The notes under the pieces were generated by a model. It searched no databases and was not told the origin of the DNA. It worked only from the letters and a program-made list of their open reading frames with translations. A stretch of 36,607 bases of DNA from Bacillota bacterium (GTDB lineage: Bacteria; Bacillota; Clostridia; Peptostreptococcales; Natronincolaceae), in the NCBI GenBank assembly GCA_023387935.1, contig JAEWHG010000121.1, positions 1 to 36,607 of the forward strand. The letters run 5' to 3'. The position numbers and the translations under genes are program-made. Positions within the stretch are counted from its first letter, which is position 1. Every line of letters starts with the position of its first letter. Positions 24,179-31,981 of this stretch are shown here, in pieces.

Positions 24179-24206
24179 TTATAGAAGAGTAATGATATTT
24201 TGTAAA
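24163..24206 (+). promoter_or_regulatory. Inverted repeat before the DUF819 gene (operator or leader hairpin)
   Basis: TTTATAAAATATCATT (24163-24178) is complementary to AATGATATTTTGTAAA (24191-24206) at 15 of 16 positions plus one G-U wobble, with a 12-nt loop. The same arm also ends the first tandem repeat (24015-24030), where the match is perfect. There is no T tract, so a terminator is less likely than a protein-binding dyad or leader hairpin. It ends 10 bp before the ribosome binding site. Confidence 0.5.
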
Positions 24207-24230
24207 TAAAAAATCTAAAGGAGTGGTTAT

Positions 24231-25451
24231 ATGTTTAGTGGTAGTTTAATTAGTCCGGAGAGTACGTGGATATTGTGGGCTATACTTACTGGATGGGCAG
24301 CAGTTAGTATTTGGTTAGAGCAGAAATACAGTTGGGCATCAAAAATAACGGGCGCTATTATTGCACTTTTAGGTGCTATGATTCTTGCAAATCTAGGAAT
24401 TATACCTACTGAGTCACCTGTATACGATCAAGTTTGGGGATATGTAGTTCCTTTAGCTATTCCATTGCTTCTTTTCCAAGCAAATATAAAAAAGATATGG
24501 AAAGAAAGTGGACGTATACTAATTATATTTCTTATTAGTTCAGTAGGAACAATGATAGGAGCATTTGTAGGCTTTTTATTATTGAAGGATGCAGTGCCTT
24601 CATTATATAAGGTAGGAGCTATGATGGCAGGATCTTATATCGGTGGAGGAGTTAACTTTGTAGCTATGGCAGATGCTTTTGCTGCACCAGGAGAACTGGT
24701 TTCTGCAGCTGTAGTCGCAGACAATCTACTGATGGCTCTATACTTCTTCGTACTTATTGCTATACCTTCTATGACATTTTTCAGAAAGCATTTTAAACAT
24801 CCATATATGGATGCAGTAGAGAGTCAAGTAGCAACAGCTAAAGAAGGAGAAACTCAAGCAGCTTCATATTGGGGTAGAAAAGAAATATCACTAAAAGATA
24901 TTGCTTTTGCTGTAGGTTCAGCTTTTATCATTGTTGCAGTTTCAAGAGAAGTAGCAGGTTTCTTAGGATCTATGATACCTACTGGAAATTTTATAGGAAA
25001 TTTATTTAACGGTCTATTAGGTAATCAGTATCTTATTATGACCACTTTAACAATGTTATTAGCAACATATGCTTCTAATTTCTTTGGTGAAATAAGTGGA
25101 GCGCAGGAAATTGGAACATATTTAATTTATATATTCTTTGTTGTAATAGGGGTTCCAGCTTCAATCCCTGTAATTTTATCAAAATCACCCTTGTTATTAG
25201 TATTCAGCGCAATCATGGTTTTAGTAAACATGGCAGTTACATTAGGTTTTGCTAAGTTATTTAAATTTAGTTTAGAAGAAGCTATACTTGCATCAAATGC
25301 TAATATCGGTGGACCAACTACAGCCGCAGCTATGGCTATTGCCAAGGGCTGGACTGCATTAATAGTACCTATACTATTAGTAGGAACATTAGGATATGTA
25401 GTAGGAAATTACTTCGGTATATTTATGGGTAACATAATGCAAATGCTTTAA
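24231..25451 (+). CDS. DUF819 (YjcL-like) family membrane protein, probable permease
   Basis: 406 residues, almost all hydrophobic, with about 11-12 transmembrane helices. Family patterns: VPLAIPLLLFQANIKKIW (about 72-89), GSYIGGGVNFVAMADAF (about 136-152), and near the C-terminus SNANIGGPTTAAAMAIAKGW (about 358-377), the paired Gly/Asn-rich re-entrant segments that resemble those of bacterial sodium-dependent symporters. The substrate is not known. AAGGAG precedes the ATG. It sits 58 bp before an M19 dipeptidase gene, with a divergent XRE-cupin regulator, so uptake of a peptide, D-amino acid compound or dipeptide product is plausible. Confidence 0.85.
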   Translation: MFSGSLISPESTWILWAILTGWAAVSIWLEQKYSWASKITGAIIALLGAMILANLGIIPTESPVYDQVWGYVVPLAIPLLLFQANIKKIWKESGRILIIFLISSVGTMIGAFVGFLLLKDAVPSLYKVGAMMAGSYIGGGVNFVAMADAFAAPGELVSAAVVADNLLMALYFFVLIAIPSMTFFRKHFKHPYMDAVESQVATAKEGETQAASYWGRKEISLKDIAFAVGSAFIIVAVSREVAGFLGSMIPTGNFIGNLFNGLLGNQYLIMTTLTMLLATYASNFFGEISGAQEIGTYLIYIFFVVIGVPASIPVILSKSPLLLVFSAIMVLVNMAVTLGFAKLFKFSLEEAILASNANIGGPTTAAAMAIAKGWTALIVPILLVGTLGYVVGNYFGIFMGNIMQML

Positions 25452-25509
25452 CAAAATAGCAAGGTAGGAAAGAAATTTCTTTCCTACTTACTTTTTAGGA
25501 GATGGTAAG

Positions 25510-26484
25510 ATGATTTTTGATGGACATGCTGATATTTGGACAGATGTGACTATAAAGAGACAGAATGGTATTTCAGATGTCTTTAAGAAAGTTCATTTAG
25601 AAAGATTTAATAAAGGTGAAATAAATGGAGGAATTTTCGTAATTTGGGTTGACCCTCCATATGATAATGAACCGCAAAAAAGATTTTTTGAAATAATAGA
25701 GCACGCTGCTATAGAAATAATGGAGAATCGAGATATATTTAAGATTGTAAAAAAGGCTAAAGATTTTGATATAGCAGTAAATAGTAGCAAAATGCCAATC
25801 ATAATAGGAATTGAAGGACTAAGTGCTTTAGGCTCGAATTTTAATTTGCTTAATTTATTATATATGTTTGGTGTAAGACATGCATCTTTAACATGGAATG
25901 AGGAAAATAAGTTTGCAACTGGTGTAAATGGATCACCGAATAGAGGATTGACCAAGCAAGGTGTACAAGCTGTAAAAAAAATTGAAGAACTGGGTATGAT
26001 ACTGGATGTATCTCATTTAAATGAAAAGAGCTTCTGGGATGTTTATAAATATTCAACGAAACCTTTTATTGCATCCCATTCAAACTGTAGGAGTTTGTGT
26101 GATGTTCCAAGAAATCTAAGAGATGAACAACTAAAAGCAATAGCAGAAAAAGGTGGATTAGTAGGAGTGAATGCCTTTAGAGAATTTGTACATGTTGAAA
26201 AGGACAAGCAAGATATAGAGCATCTTGCAGACCATATTGATCATATGGTTGAAGTTATGGGAATTGATCATGTTGGATTTGGTTTTGATTTTTTTGACTA
26301 TCTTGAGGACGATTCAATCAATAGTTTTGCGGGTAGTGGGGATATAGGAGTGAAAGGGATTGAAGATACTACAAAAGCAAAAAATATTATAAAAATCATG
26401 GAAAAACGTGGATATAGCAAAGAGGATATTGAAAAAATAAGCTATAAGAATTTTTATAGGATTATCAATCAAATCTTAATATAA
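25510..26484 (+). CDS. Membrane dipeptidase (peptidase M19, renal dipeptidase family)
   Basis: 324 residues of the amidohydrolase fold. Zinc ligands can be placed: His6 and Asp8 (DGHADIWTD), bridging Glu102 (GIEG), His169 (DVSH) and His190 (ASHSN); Asp260 (GFGFD) is the usual catalytic acid. M19 enzymes hydrolyse dipeptides, including those with a C-terminal D-amino acid, and are cytosolic in bacteria. The length is shorter than many relatives (about 310-400) but complete. TTAGGAGATGG precedes the ATG. It forms an operon with the DUF819 permease, closed by a terminator. Confidence 0.92.
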   Translation: MIFDGHADIWTDVTIKRQNGISDVFKKVHLERFNKGEINGGIFVIWVDPPYDNEPQKRFFEIIEHAAIEIMENRDIFKIVKKAKDFDIAVNSSKMPIIIGIEGLSALGSNFNLLNLLYMFGVRHASLTWNEENKFATGVNGSPNRGLTKQGVQAVKKIEELGMILDVSHLNEKSFWDVYKYSTKPFIASHSNCRSLCDVPRNLRDEQLKAIAEKGGLVGVNAFREFVHVEKDKQDIEHLADHIDHMVEVMGIDHVGFGFDFFDYLEDDSINSFAGSGDIGVKGIEDTTKAKNIIKIMEKRGYSKEDIEKISYKNFYRIINQILI

Positions 26485-26507
26485 TTAAATAAAGGGTTAT
26501 TTTGGTT

Positions 26508-26540
26508 AAAAGTGGTAAATGTATTTACCGCTTTTTTTAT
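26508..26540 (+). terminator. Terminator after the dipeptidase gene
   Basis: An 11-bp stem (26509-26519 with 26524-26534, one T-G pair) and a T tract through 26538. Confidence 0.85.
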
Positions 26541-26639
26541 TGAATATTTTTGAAGATGAGATACCGCTAATTTTAACGATATATTTGTTGATAAAGTATT
26601 TTTACTATATTTAAACATGGATATGCTCATGTAAAAATG

Positions 26640-26668
26640 TTGAATAATAAGATGAACAAAGGTAGAAT
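26640..26668 (+). promoter_or_regulatory. Likely sigma-A promoter of ddl
   Basis: TTGAAT (26640-26645), a 17-bp spacer, then TAGAAT (26663-26668), 29 bp before the start codon. Confidence 0.55.
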
Positions 26669-26697
26669 ATTAATTATATAAGAAAGAAGGTGTGAAT

Positions 26698-27798
26698 TTG
26701 GGTAAAATGAATGTAATGGTAGTTTTTGGAGGAAGATCAGGAGAGCATGAGGTTTCGTTAATGTCAGCTACCTCTATATTGAAAGCCATTAACAGAAATA
26801 AATATAATATTATAACTGTAGGAATAACTAAAAGTGGTATTTGGAAATTATATGAGGGACCAATAGATGAAATTCAAAGCGGTAATTGGGAGAATATTGC
26901 TAATAAAGCGGCAAAAGATGGTGGTTATAGCACAAATATAAGTATATTACCAACGGATGAAGGCAATAGGATCATGAATTTTGGCAATGGGAGAATCGAA
27001 AATATAGATGTTGTTTTTCCAGTTTTACATGGGCCATTTGGAGAAGATGGGACGATACAGGGATTATTTGAAATGATGAACATTCCATACGTAGGAACTG
27101 GAGTTTTAGCCTCTTCTTTAGCTATGGATAAGGCTATGACAAAAAAGCTTTTGGATTTAGATGGAATTCCACAAGCTCAGTATGATGTAATATTGTTTAA
27201 AGAATATAAGAAGGATATTGAAGGGGTTTTAGATAAAATAGAATTAGGATTTAATTATCCTGTTTTTGTTAAGCCTGCTAATATGGGATCCAGCGTAGGT
27301 ATTACAAAAGCAAATAACAGAGATAAATTAAAAGAAGCTATTGAATTGGCAGGAAAATATGATAGAAAAGTTGTAATAGAGGAAGCTATTGTTGGTAGAG
27401 AAATAGAGTGTTCTATTTTAGGTAATGATGAACCTATAGCTTCTCTTCCTGCAGAAATAATACCATCAGCAGAGTTTTATGATTATAACGATAAATACTT
27501 TGCTGGAACAAGTAAGTTTGAAATACCAGCGAATTTACCAGAAAATGTTATTAATGAAATAAGAGCTTTATCAATTAAAGTATATAAACTTTTAGATTGT
27601 AGTGGTCTATCTAGGGTAGATTGCTTTGTTGAAAAAGGAACGAATCGAATCTTATTGAATGAGGTTAATACAATGCCTGGCTTTACAAAAATCAGCATGT
27701 ATCCTAAAATGTGGGAAGCTACTGGAATTAAATATGAAGATTTAATAGATCAATTGATTGAGCTTGCTATAGAACGCTTTAAAGATAGAAATAATTAG
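26698..27798 (+). CDS. ddl: D-alanine--D-alanine ligase
   Basis: About 366 residues from TTG 26698, which has AAGGTG at 5 bp; a GTG at 26692 is in frame but too close to the AGAAGG site. It joins two D-Ala for the peptidoglycan stem. Visible: VVFGGRSGEHEVSLMSA (substrate Glu in EHEVS), VKPANMGSSVGI (ATP-grasp loop), SAEFYDYNDKYFAGT (the Tyr typical of D-Ala-D-Ala rather than D-lactate ligases), and VDCFVEKG...LLNEVNTMPGFT (Mg2+ ligands). All catalytic parts are present. It probably forms an operon with the DUF1934 gene 36 bp downstream. Confidence 0.93.
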   Translation: MGKMNVMVVFGGRSGEHEVSLMSATSILKAINRNKYNIITVGITKSGIWKLYEGPIDEIQSGNWENIANKAAKDGGYSTNISILPTDEGNRIMNFGNGRIENIDVVFPVLHGPFGEDGTIQGLFEMMNIPYVGTGVLASSLAMDKAMTKKLLDLDGIPQAQYDVILFKEYKKDIEGVLDKIELGFNYPVFVKPANMGSSVGITKANNRDKLKEAIELAGKYDRKVVIEEAIVGREIECSILGNDEPIASLPAEIIPSAEFYDYNDKYFAGTSKFEIPANLPENVINEIRALSIKVYKLLDCSGLSRVDCFVEKGTNRILLNEVNTMPGFTKISMYPKMWEATGIKYEDLIDQLIELAIERFKDRNN

Positions 27799-27834
27799 GT
27801 GTATAAGCAATTAAAAAGAGAAGGATGAGTAAAA

Positions 27835-28260
27835 ATGAAAGCGACACGTATGATAAGAGTTACAGGAATTCAACAGAACGCTGATGGCGAGGAGAGTACA
27901 ATTGAACTAACTACAGAAGGCACATTCTACAAGAAAAATGATAATTACTATATTATTTATGATGAGTCTGAGATTTCTGGAATGGAAGGGGCAACAACTA
28001 GGGTAAAAATAGAAAATAATAAAAGGGTATCTATGAAGCGATTTGGAACATCGGCTACAGATTTAATATTTGAATCGGGGAATAAGTACGAGGCAAGCTA
28101 TATGACTGCTTATGGTCAATTTAATATGATTATATGTACCAATGTTTTAGAGGTAGAGATTAGTGAAGAAACAGGAAAAGGAAAAATCGAGGTAGATTAC
28201 GATTTAAGTATTTTAGGTGGAGAAAAGCTCTCTAATAAATTAAAAATACAGTTGATGTAG
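27835..28260 (+). CDS. DUF1934 family beta-barrel protein (YwiB-like)
   Basis: A 141-residue, beta-rich, calycin-like protein of the DUF1934 family. Family-like segments: GTFYKKNDNYYIIYDESEISGMEG (in pieces, about 29-52), TRVKIENN, MKRFGTSATDLIFESGNKYEASYMTAYG (in pieces, about 64-91), and EVDYDLSILGG. The family has no established function. AGAAGGATGAG precedes the ATG. It is placed after ddl with a 36-bp gap, so it may be cotranscribed. No signal peptide or membrane segment. Confidence 0.85.
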   Translation: MKATRMIRVTGIQQNADGEESTIELTTEGTFYKKNDNYYIIYDESEISGMEGATTRVKIENNKRVSMKRFGTSATDLIFESGNKYEASYMTAYGQFNMIICTNVLEVEISEETGKGKIEVDYDLSILGGEKLSNKLKIQLM

Positions 28261-28359
28261 AACAATGTCCAGGAATAGAATATAGACTAAATTCCTCTAG
28301 TATGATAAAGTTATAATGAAAACTGAAAATTATAAACATTTATACAGGGAGGGGTATCT

Positions 28360-29001
28360 GTGTTATTGATTGACAAACCGATTAGAGAGTTTGTAGATGT
28401 ATTGGAAAGCAAAGAACCAACACCAGGAGGCGGAAGCGTAGCTGCTTTAGCAGGAAGCCTTGGAGCAGCACTTACAGCTATGGTAGGCAATCTAACAATT
28501 GGTAGAAAATCCTATGAAGCTTTAGATCAAGAAACGAAAGAATTGTTTAATCATAATTTCAATGAAGTTACCAAGCTAAAGGATAGATTAAATCTTCTTG
28601 TAGATAAAGATGTAGAGGCTTTCGATCTTTTTATGGTAGCTTTAAAAATGCCGAAAGAAACAGAAGAAGAAAAGACAGCAAGGAAAGAGGCTATGAGTAA
28701 AGCTACGATAGCAGCTTTAGAAGTTCCATTAGCAACTGCTAATGAATGTCTAAATATATTGAAGCTGCAAAAAGTATTTGCAGATAACGGAAATGTAAAT
28801 GCTATTACAGATGTAGGCGTAGGTGCATTAATGGCATATGCAGGAGTAGAGGGAGCTTTATTCAATGTAATTATCAACCTAAAAAGCTTAGATGACGAAG
28901 CTTATATTGCAGAGAAAAAATTAGAATGTGATCATATTTTAGCTGAAGCTAAGGCGCTTAGTCAGGAAGTATTGTCAATTACATATGCTAGATTAGCTTA
29001 A
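28360..29001 (+). CDS. fchA: Cyclodeaminase/cyclohydrolase family protein (FTCD_C)
   Basis: 213 residues from GTG 28360 with GGGAGGGG upstream. The helical FTCD_C domain is complete: EPTPGGGSVAALAGSLGAAL in two parts (about 20-39), VGNLTIGRKSYE, and NVNAITDVGVGALMAYAGVEGALFNV in pieces (about 145-170). Members act as formimino-THF cyclodeaminase or methenyl-THF cyclohydrolase in histidine or purine breakdown and one-carbon metabolism. Here it is single, not fused to a formiminotransferase, and no folate genes are adjacent. A PucR-type regulator follows, which hints at a purine link, but each gene has its own transcription signals. Confidence 0.85.
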   Translation: MLLIDKPIREFVDVLESKEPTPGGGSVAALAGSLGAALTAMVGNLTIGRKSYEALDQETKELFNHNFNEVTKLKDRLNLLVDKDVEAFDLFMVALKMPKETEEEKTARKEAMSKATIAALEVPLATANECLNILKLQKVFADNGNVNAITDVGVGALMAYAGVEGALFNVIINLKSLDDEAYIAEKKLECDHILAEAKALSQEVLSITYARLA

Positions 29002-29019
29002 ATTAATATTGTGATAACG

Positions 29020-29056
29020 AATAAACAAGGAAAATACTTTCCTTGTTTATTTTTTT
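29020..29056 (+). terminator. Terminator after the cyclodeaminase gene
   Basis: A 14-bp perfect stem (29020-29033 with 29038-29051), a 4-nt loop, and TTTTT after the stem. Confidence 0.9.
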
Positions 29057-29058
29057 GA

Positions 29059-29132
29059 GCACTTGAAATTCTAAGCAAGGATTAGAATTGAGTGCCACAT
29101 AAAGTTTGTGAGTGCAAATGAACAAACTTTAT
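29059..29132 (+). other. Two consecutive stem-loops upstream of the PucR gene
   Basis: Hairpin 1: GCACT (29059-29063) with AGTGC (29091-29095), enclosing AATTCTAA (29067-29074) with TTAGAATT (29082-29089). Hairpin 2: ATAAAGTTTGT (29099-29109) with ACAAACTTTAT (29122-29132), 11 bp perfect. They lie between a terminator and the PucR start and have no T tracts. The AGTGC motif recurs in the loop of hairpin 2. They could be operators or a leader RNA. Confidence 0.45.
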
Positions 29133-29231
29133 TTTGTGTATAAATATCTATTAAAAATAAACTTAGTATACTTAAAATATTAAAGGGTTTTCTCCAAATA
29201 TTGCGAATTACATAAGGGAGGTGATGAAATT

Positions 29232-30884
29232 ATGAGGCAGAATGGAATCACAGTTGCGGATATTTTGAAGATGGAATGTATGGAAAAATGTAAGTTAATA
29301 GGGGGATTTAATGGAATATATAATACGGTCTCCAAGGTAAATATTATGGCAGACCCAGAAATTTTAGATTGGGTGGATCAGGGAGAATTTCTGTTAACTA
29401 CAGCATACTCCTTTAAACTAGGAGGATTGGAAGAGCAAAGAACATTCATAGAGGAATGTGCAAAAAAAGGGTTGGCAGGTATCGGAATAAAGATATATCC
29501 ATACTTAGAATCTTTTCCAGAAGAGATTATTGATTTAGCAAATAAATTAAATCTTCCTATTATTGATTTGTATTATGGAACTCCATTTAGCGATATAATG
29601 ACGCCTGTATTCAAAGAAATTTTTAATAAACAAACATCACTACTCCAAAGATTAGAAAGAGTCCACGAACAATTAATGAATGTAGTATTAGAAGGTGGAA
29701 GCATTTCGGATATAGGAAAGCTGACCTCAGAAAACTTACGGAACCCTCTTATAATTAAAATTGGTTATCCAGAACAATGGTTTTTACAATTAGAATCTAT
29801 AAATGACAGCATGAGAAAGAATGTATTAGAAAATGCAAAAAAGTTCTATGATTCTAATTCTACGAAAGGAATTGAAAAGAAGTTAAACGAAGGAATAGAG
29901 ATAATAGAGGGCAAACCAATACGTAGGATGGTGATGCCAATCATTTTAAAGGATAGTGTATATGGACATATATTTTCTTGGGCTATCAATACACCGCTAG
30001 GAGGATTTGATCTATCTGTGTTAGAAAATGCATCCACTATAATTTCGCTAGAAATATTAAAACAGCTCTCAGTAAGAGATGTTGAAAATAGATATAGATC
30101 AGAGTTTTTAGAAGATTTATTTTCTATGGACGAAAAACGAAAAGAGAAGGCAGAAGAAAGAGCTTATTTATTTAAGTTAGACATTGAGGATACCTTTGCT
30201 ATCGTACTGATACATACAGATAAAAAAGAAAAAATTATGCTAGATGATTTGGATCATGGACATGGCACCTTATACAGTGCTCTAGAAGGATTAATTCAAG
30301 AGCATAATTTAAAAGGTTTTATTGCTAGTAAAACGGATCGTATCTATATATTATTATCTTTTTCTAAGAAAAATAATGTGGCGTATATGATTAAAACATT
30401 GAGCAGAGATTTAGAACATTTATTTGTAGAAAGATTTAAAAAAATAGATTACAAAATAGGGATAGGAAGAGAATATGAAGGTTTACGATATGTGAGTAAA
30501 AGTTATGTTGACGCTTCGAAAGCAATACAAGTAGGAGAAACTCTTAGCAATAAATATTTAATCTTTTTTGAAGATTTAGGTATATATAAAATATTATGTC
30601 AGGATCATTTGCCAGAGGAACTAGAAAGATTTTATAATACAACGATTAAACCACTTGTATTGTATGATGAGAAGAAATCAACAGAATTAATAAAAACCCT
30701 AGAAGCTTATTTTAAATATAATGGGAATTTGAAGAAAATATCTGAAATGCTTTTTACCCATTATAATACGATACTTTATCGACTTGAAAGAATTAAACAG
30801 ATTACAAATATAAATCTAGACGATTCTGATGATAGATTAAACTTACAAATTGGTCTTAAAATAAAAAAACTACTAAATATTTAG
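29232..30884 (+). CDS. PucR family transcriptional regulator
   Basis: 550 residues. The N-terminal PucR domain (about 5-125: ITVADILKMECM...WVDQGEFLLTTAYSFK) is followed by a middle GGDEF-like/CdaR region (about 280-430) and a C-terminal PucR-type HTH_30 (about 480-545: LEAYFKYNGNLKKISEMLFTH in two parts, NTILYRLERIKQIT). B. subtilis PucR controls purine catabolism; relatives respond to other small molecules. AGGGAGGTGATG precedes the ATG. It follows the cyclodeaminase gene but after a terminator. It has a complete domain order and could be an autoregulator through the hairpin region upstream. Its targets are not identified here. Confidence 0.9.
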   Translation: MRQNGITVADILKMECMEKCKLIGGFNGIYNTVSKVNIMADPEILDWVDQGEFLLTTAYSFKLGGLEEQRTFIEECAKKGLAGIGIKIYPYLESFPEEIIDLANKLNLPIIDLYYGTPFSDIMTPVFKEIFNKQTSLLQRLERVHEQLMNVVLEGGSISDIGKLTSENLRNPLIIKIGYPEQWFLQLESINDSMRKNVLENAKKFYDSNSTKGIEKKLNEGIEIIEGKPIRRMVMPIILKDSVYGHIFSWAINTPLGGFDLSVLENASTIISLEILKQLSVRDVENRYRSEFLEDLFSMDEKRKEKAEERAYLFKLDIEDTFAIVLIHTDKKEKIMLDDLDHGHGTLYSALEGLIQEHNLKGFIASKTDRIYILLSFSKKNNVAYMIKTLSRDLEHLFVERFKKIDYKIGIGREYEGLRYVSKSYVDASKAIQVGETLSNKYLIFFEDLGIYKILCQDHLPEELERFYNTTIKPLVLYDEKKSTELIKTLEAYFKYNGNLKKISEMLFTHYNTILYRLERIKQITNINLDDSDDRLNLQIGLKIKKLLNI

Positions 30885-30948
30885 ATAGAAGTCTTATTAA
30901 TTAAAAAAACCGAGAAGTCGTAATATCCATTAGGAGCATTTAACAGAC

Positions 30949-30985
30949 TTAAGGCAGGTATCTGCCCAACAGATACCTGCCTTAA
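30949..30985. terminator. Perfect 16-bp hairpin between the PucR and peroxiredoxin genes
   Basis: Stem 30949-30964 with 30970-30985 and a CCCAA loop, between convergent genes. It is likely a shared terminator, though on the plus strand it is followed by AAAATATCC rather than a T tract. It is unusually GC-rich for the window. Confidence 0.6.
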
Positions 30986-31028
30986 AAATATCCTTATGAA
31001 AAGCACACTAATATAGGGGGATTATATT

Positions 31029-31568
31029 TTATAATGTATCTTCTCCAGGAGTCCAGTCAATAGGGCATAGTCCACCGGACTGTAAACCTTGCAGAACTCT
31101 TAATGTTTCATCAACACTTCGTCCAACATTTAGATCGTGCACTACTGAATATCTAAGTATTCCTTCTGGATCTATGATGAATAACCCTCGCAGTGCAATT
31201 CCTTCCTCTTCGATTAATATACCGTAATCTTTAGCGACGGATTGAGTTTTATCAGAAGCTAATGGGAATGATAGAGGTCCAAGCCCACCATGATCCTGCG
31301 CTGAATTGATCCAAGCCTTATGAGAATGCTCACTATCTGTACTTACGCCAAGTACTTCCGTATTAAGTTTATTAAATTCTGCTATTCTTTTATTGATTGC
31401 TGTAATTTCTGTAGGGCATACAAATGTAAAATCTAGTGGGTAGAAGAACATTACGAGCCATTTTCCTTTATAATCATTTAAAGAAACTTTTCCAAAATCT
31501 TTACCGTCCCCATTCGCTGTATTCATTACAAAGTTAGGGGCTGCAAGTCCAACCATTCTTTGTGCCAT
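31029..31568 (-). CDS. Typical 2-Cys peroxiredoxin (AhpC/Prx1 family)
   Basis: A 179-residue thioredoxin-fold peroxidase. Peroxidatic Cys51 lies in FVCPTE, encoded by TGC (not a Sec codon), and the resolving Cys168 lies in GGLCPIDW. The FFYPLDFTFVCPTEI core and the C-terminal arm are complete. It reduces hydrogen peroxide and organic hydroperoxides using thioredoxin or an AhpF-like reductase, giving oxygen tolerance to an anaerobe. AAAGGAGGA precedes the ATG. Single-gene unit with an AT-rich upstream region that holds a partial PerR-like dyad near 31620, too weak to assert. Confidence 0.93.
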   Translation of the reverse strand: MAQRMVGLAAPNFVMNTANGDGKDFGKVSLNDYKGKWLVMFFYPLDFTFVCPTEITAINKRIAEFNKLNTEVLGVSTDSEHSHKAWINSAQDHGGLGPLSFPLASDKTQSVAKDYGILIEEEGIALRGLFIIDPEGILRYSVVHDLNVGRSVDETLRVLQGLQSGGLCPIDWTPGEDTL

Positions 31569-31981
31569 AATAAAATCCTCCTTTAAATATGTATATTATT
31601 AAAAAACTTATTATCCAATGATAATTATTCCCCAATATTTCGTCTTTAAACAATAATGAATATTATTTTCAATAGAAATTTATTTGCCATATTTTATAGT
31701 TCATGTTATAGATAATCAATATGAATCATTAATAAAAAAATACGAAACGATTACATTTGTAGAGCATGTCTATATCTCTCAGTGAATGAGAAGTAAAAAG
31801 TTGTAAAAATAGAGCACTGTTTTAAGTCGCATTATTTCAAATATATATAGGATTGAATATATCTACTTATGGAAAAAATAGTTGTAAACCAAGGTTTAAT
31901 GTGGCACTATATATATAAAAAGGATTTATAAGAATTATAAATTGTAGTATTCAAAGCATTTATTATAGATGGGGTGATTGT
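31569..31981. other. Divergent intergenic region, peroxiredoxin / ATP-grasp genes
   Basis: 413 bp of AT-rich DNA with no gene seen. Possible operator-like dyads: ATTATC-4-GATAAT close to the peroxiredoxin start (about 31611-31626) and TAAACC-AA-GGTTTA (31885-31898) upstream of the ATP-grasp gene. No clear promoter hexamers were chosen. Neither dyad is proven. Confidence 0.35.

Noticed and set aside
31400..31440. Peroxiredoxin active site as a possible Sec position
   Set aside because: The codon for residue 51 is TGC, and no in-frame TGA is present.
31605..31640. PerR box upstream of the peroxiredoxin gene
   Set aside because: One half fits the TTATAAT-type arm but the other has a CCCC run; not strong enough to list as a site.
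31898..31920. TGGCAC near 31901 as a sigma-54 -24 element
   Set aside because: The matching -12 GC element at the required 5-bp spacing is absent; the following bases are TATATATATA.
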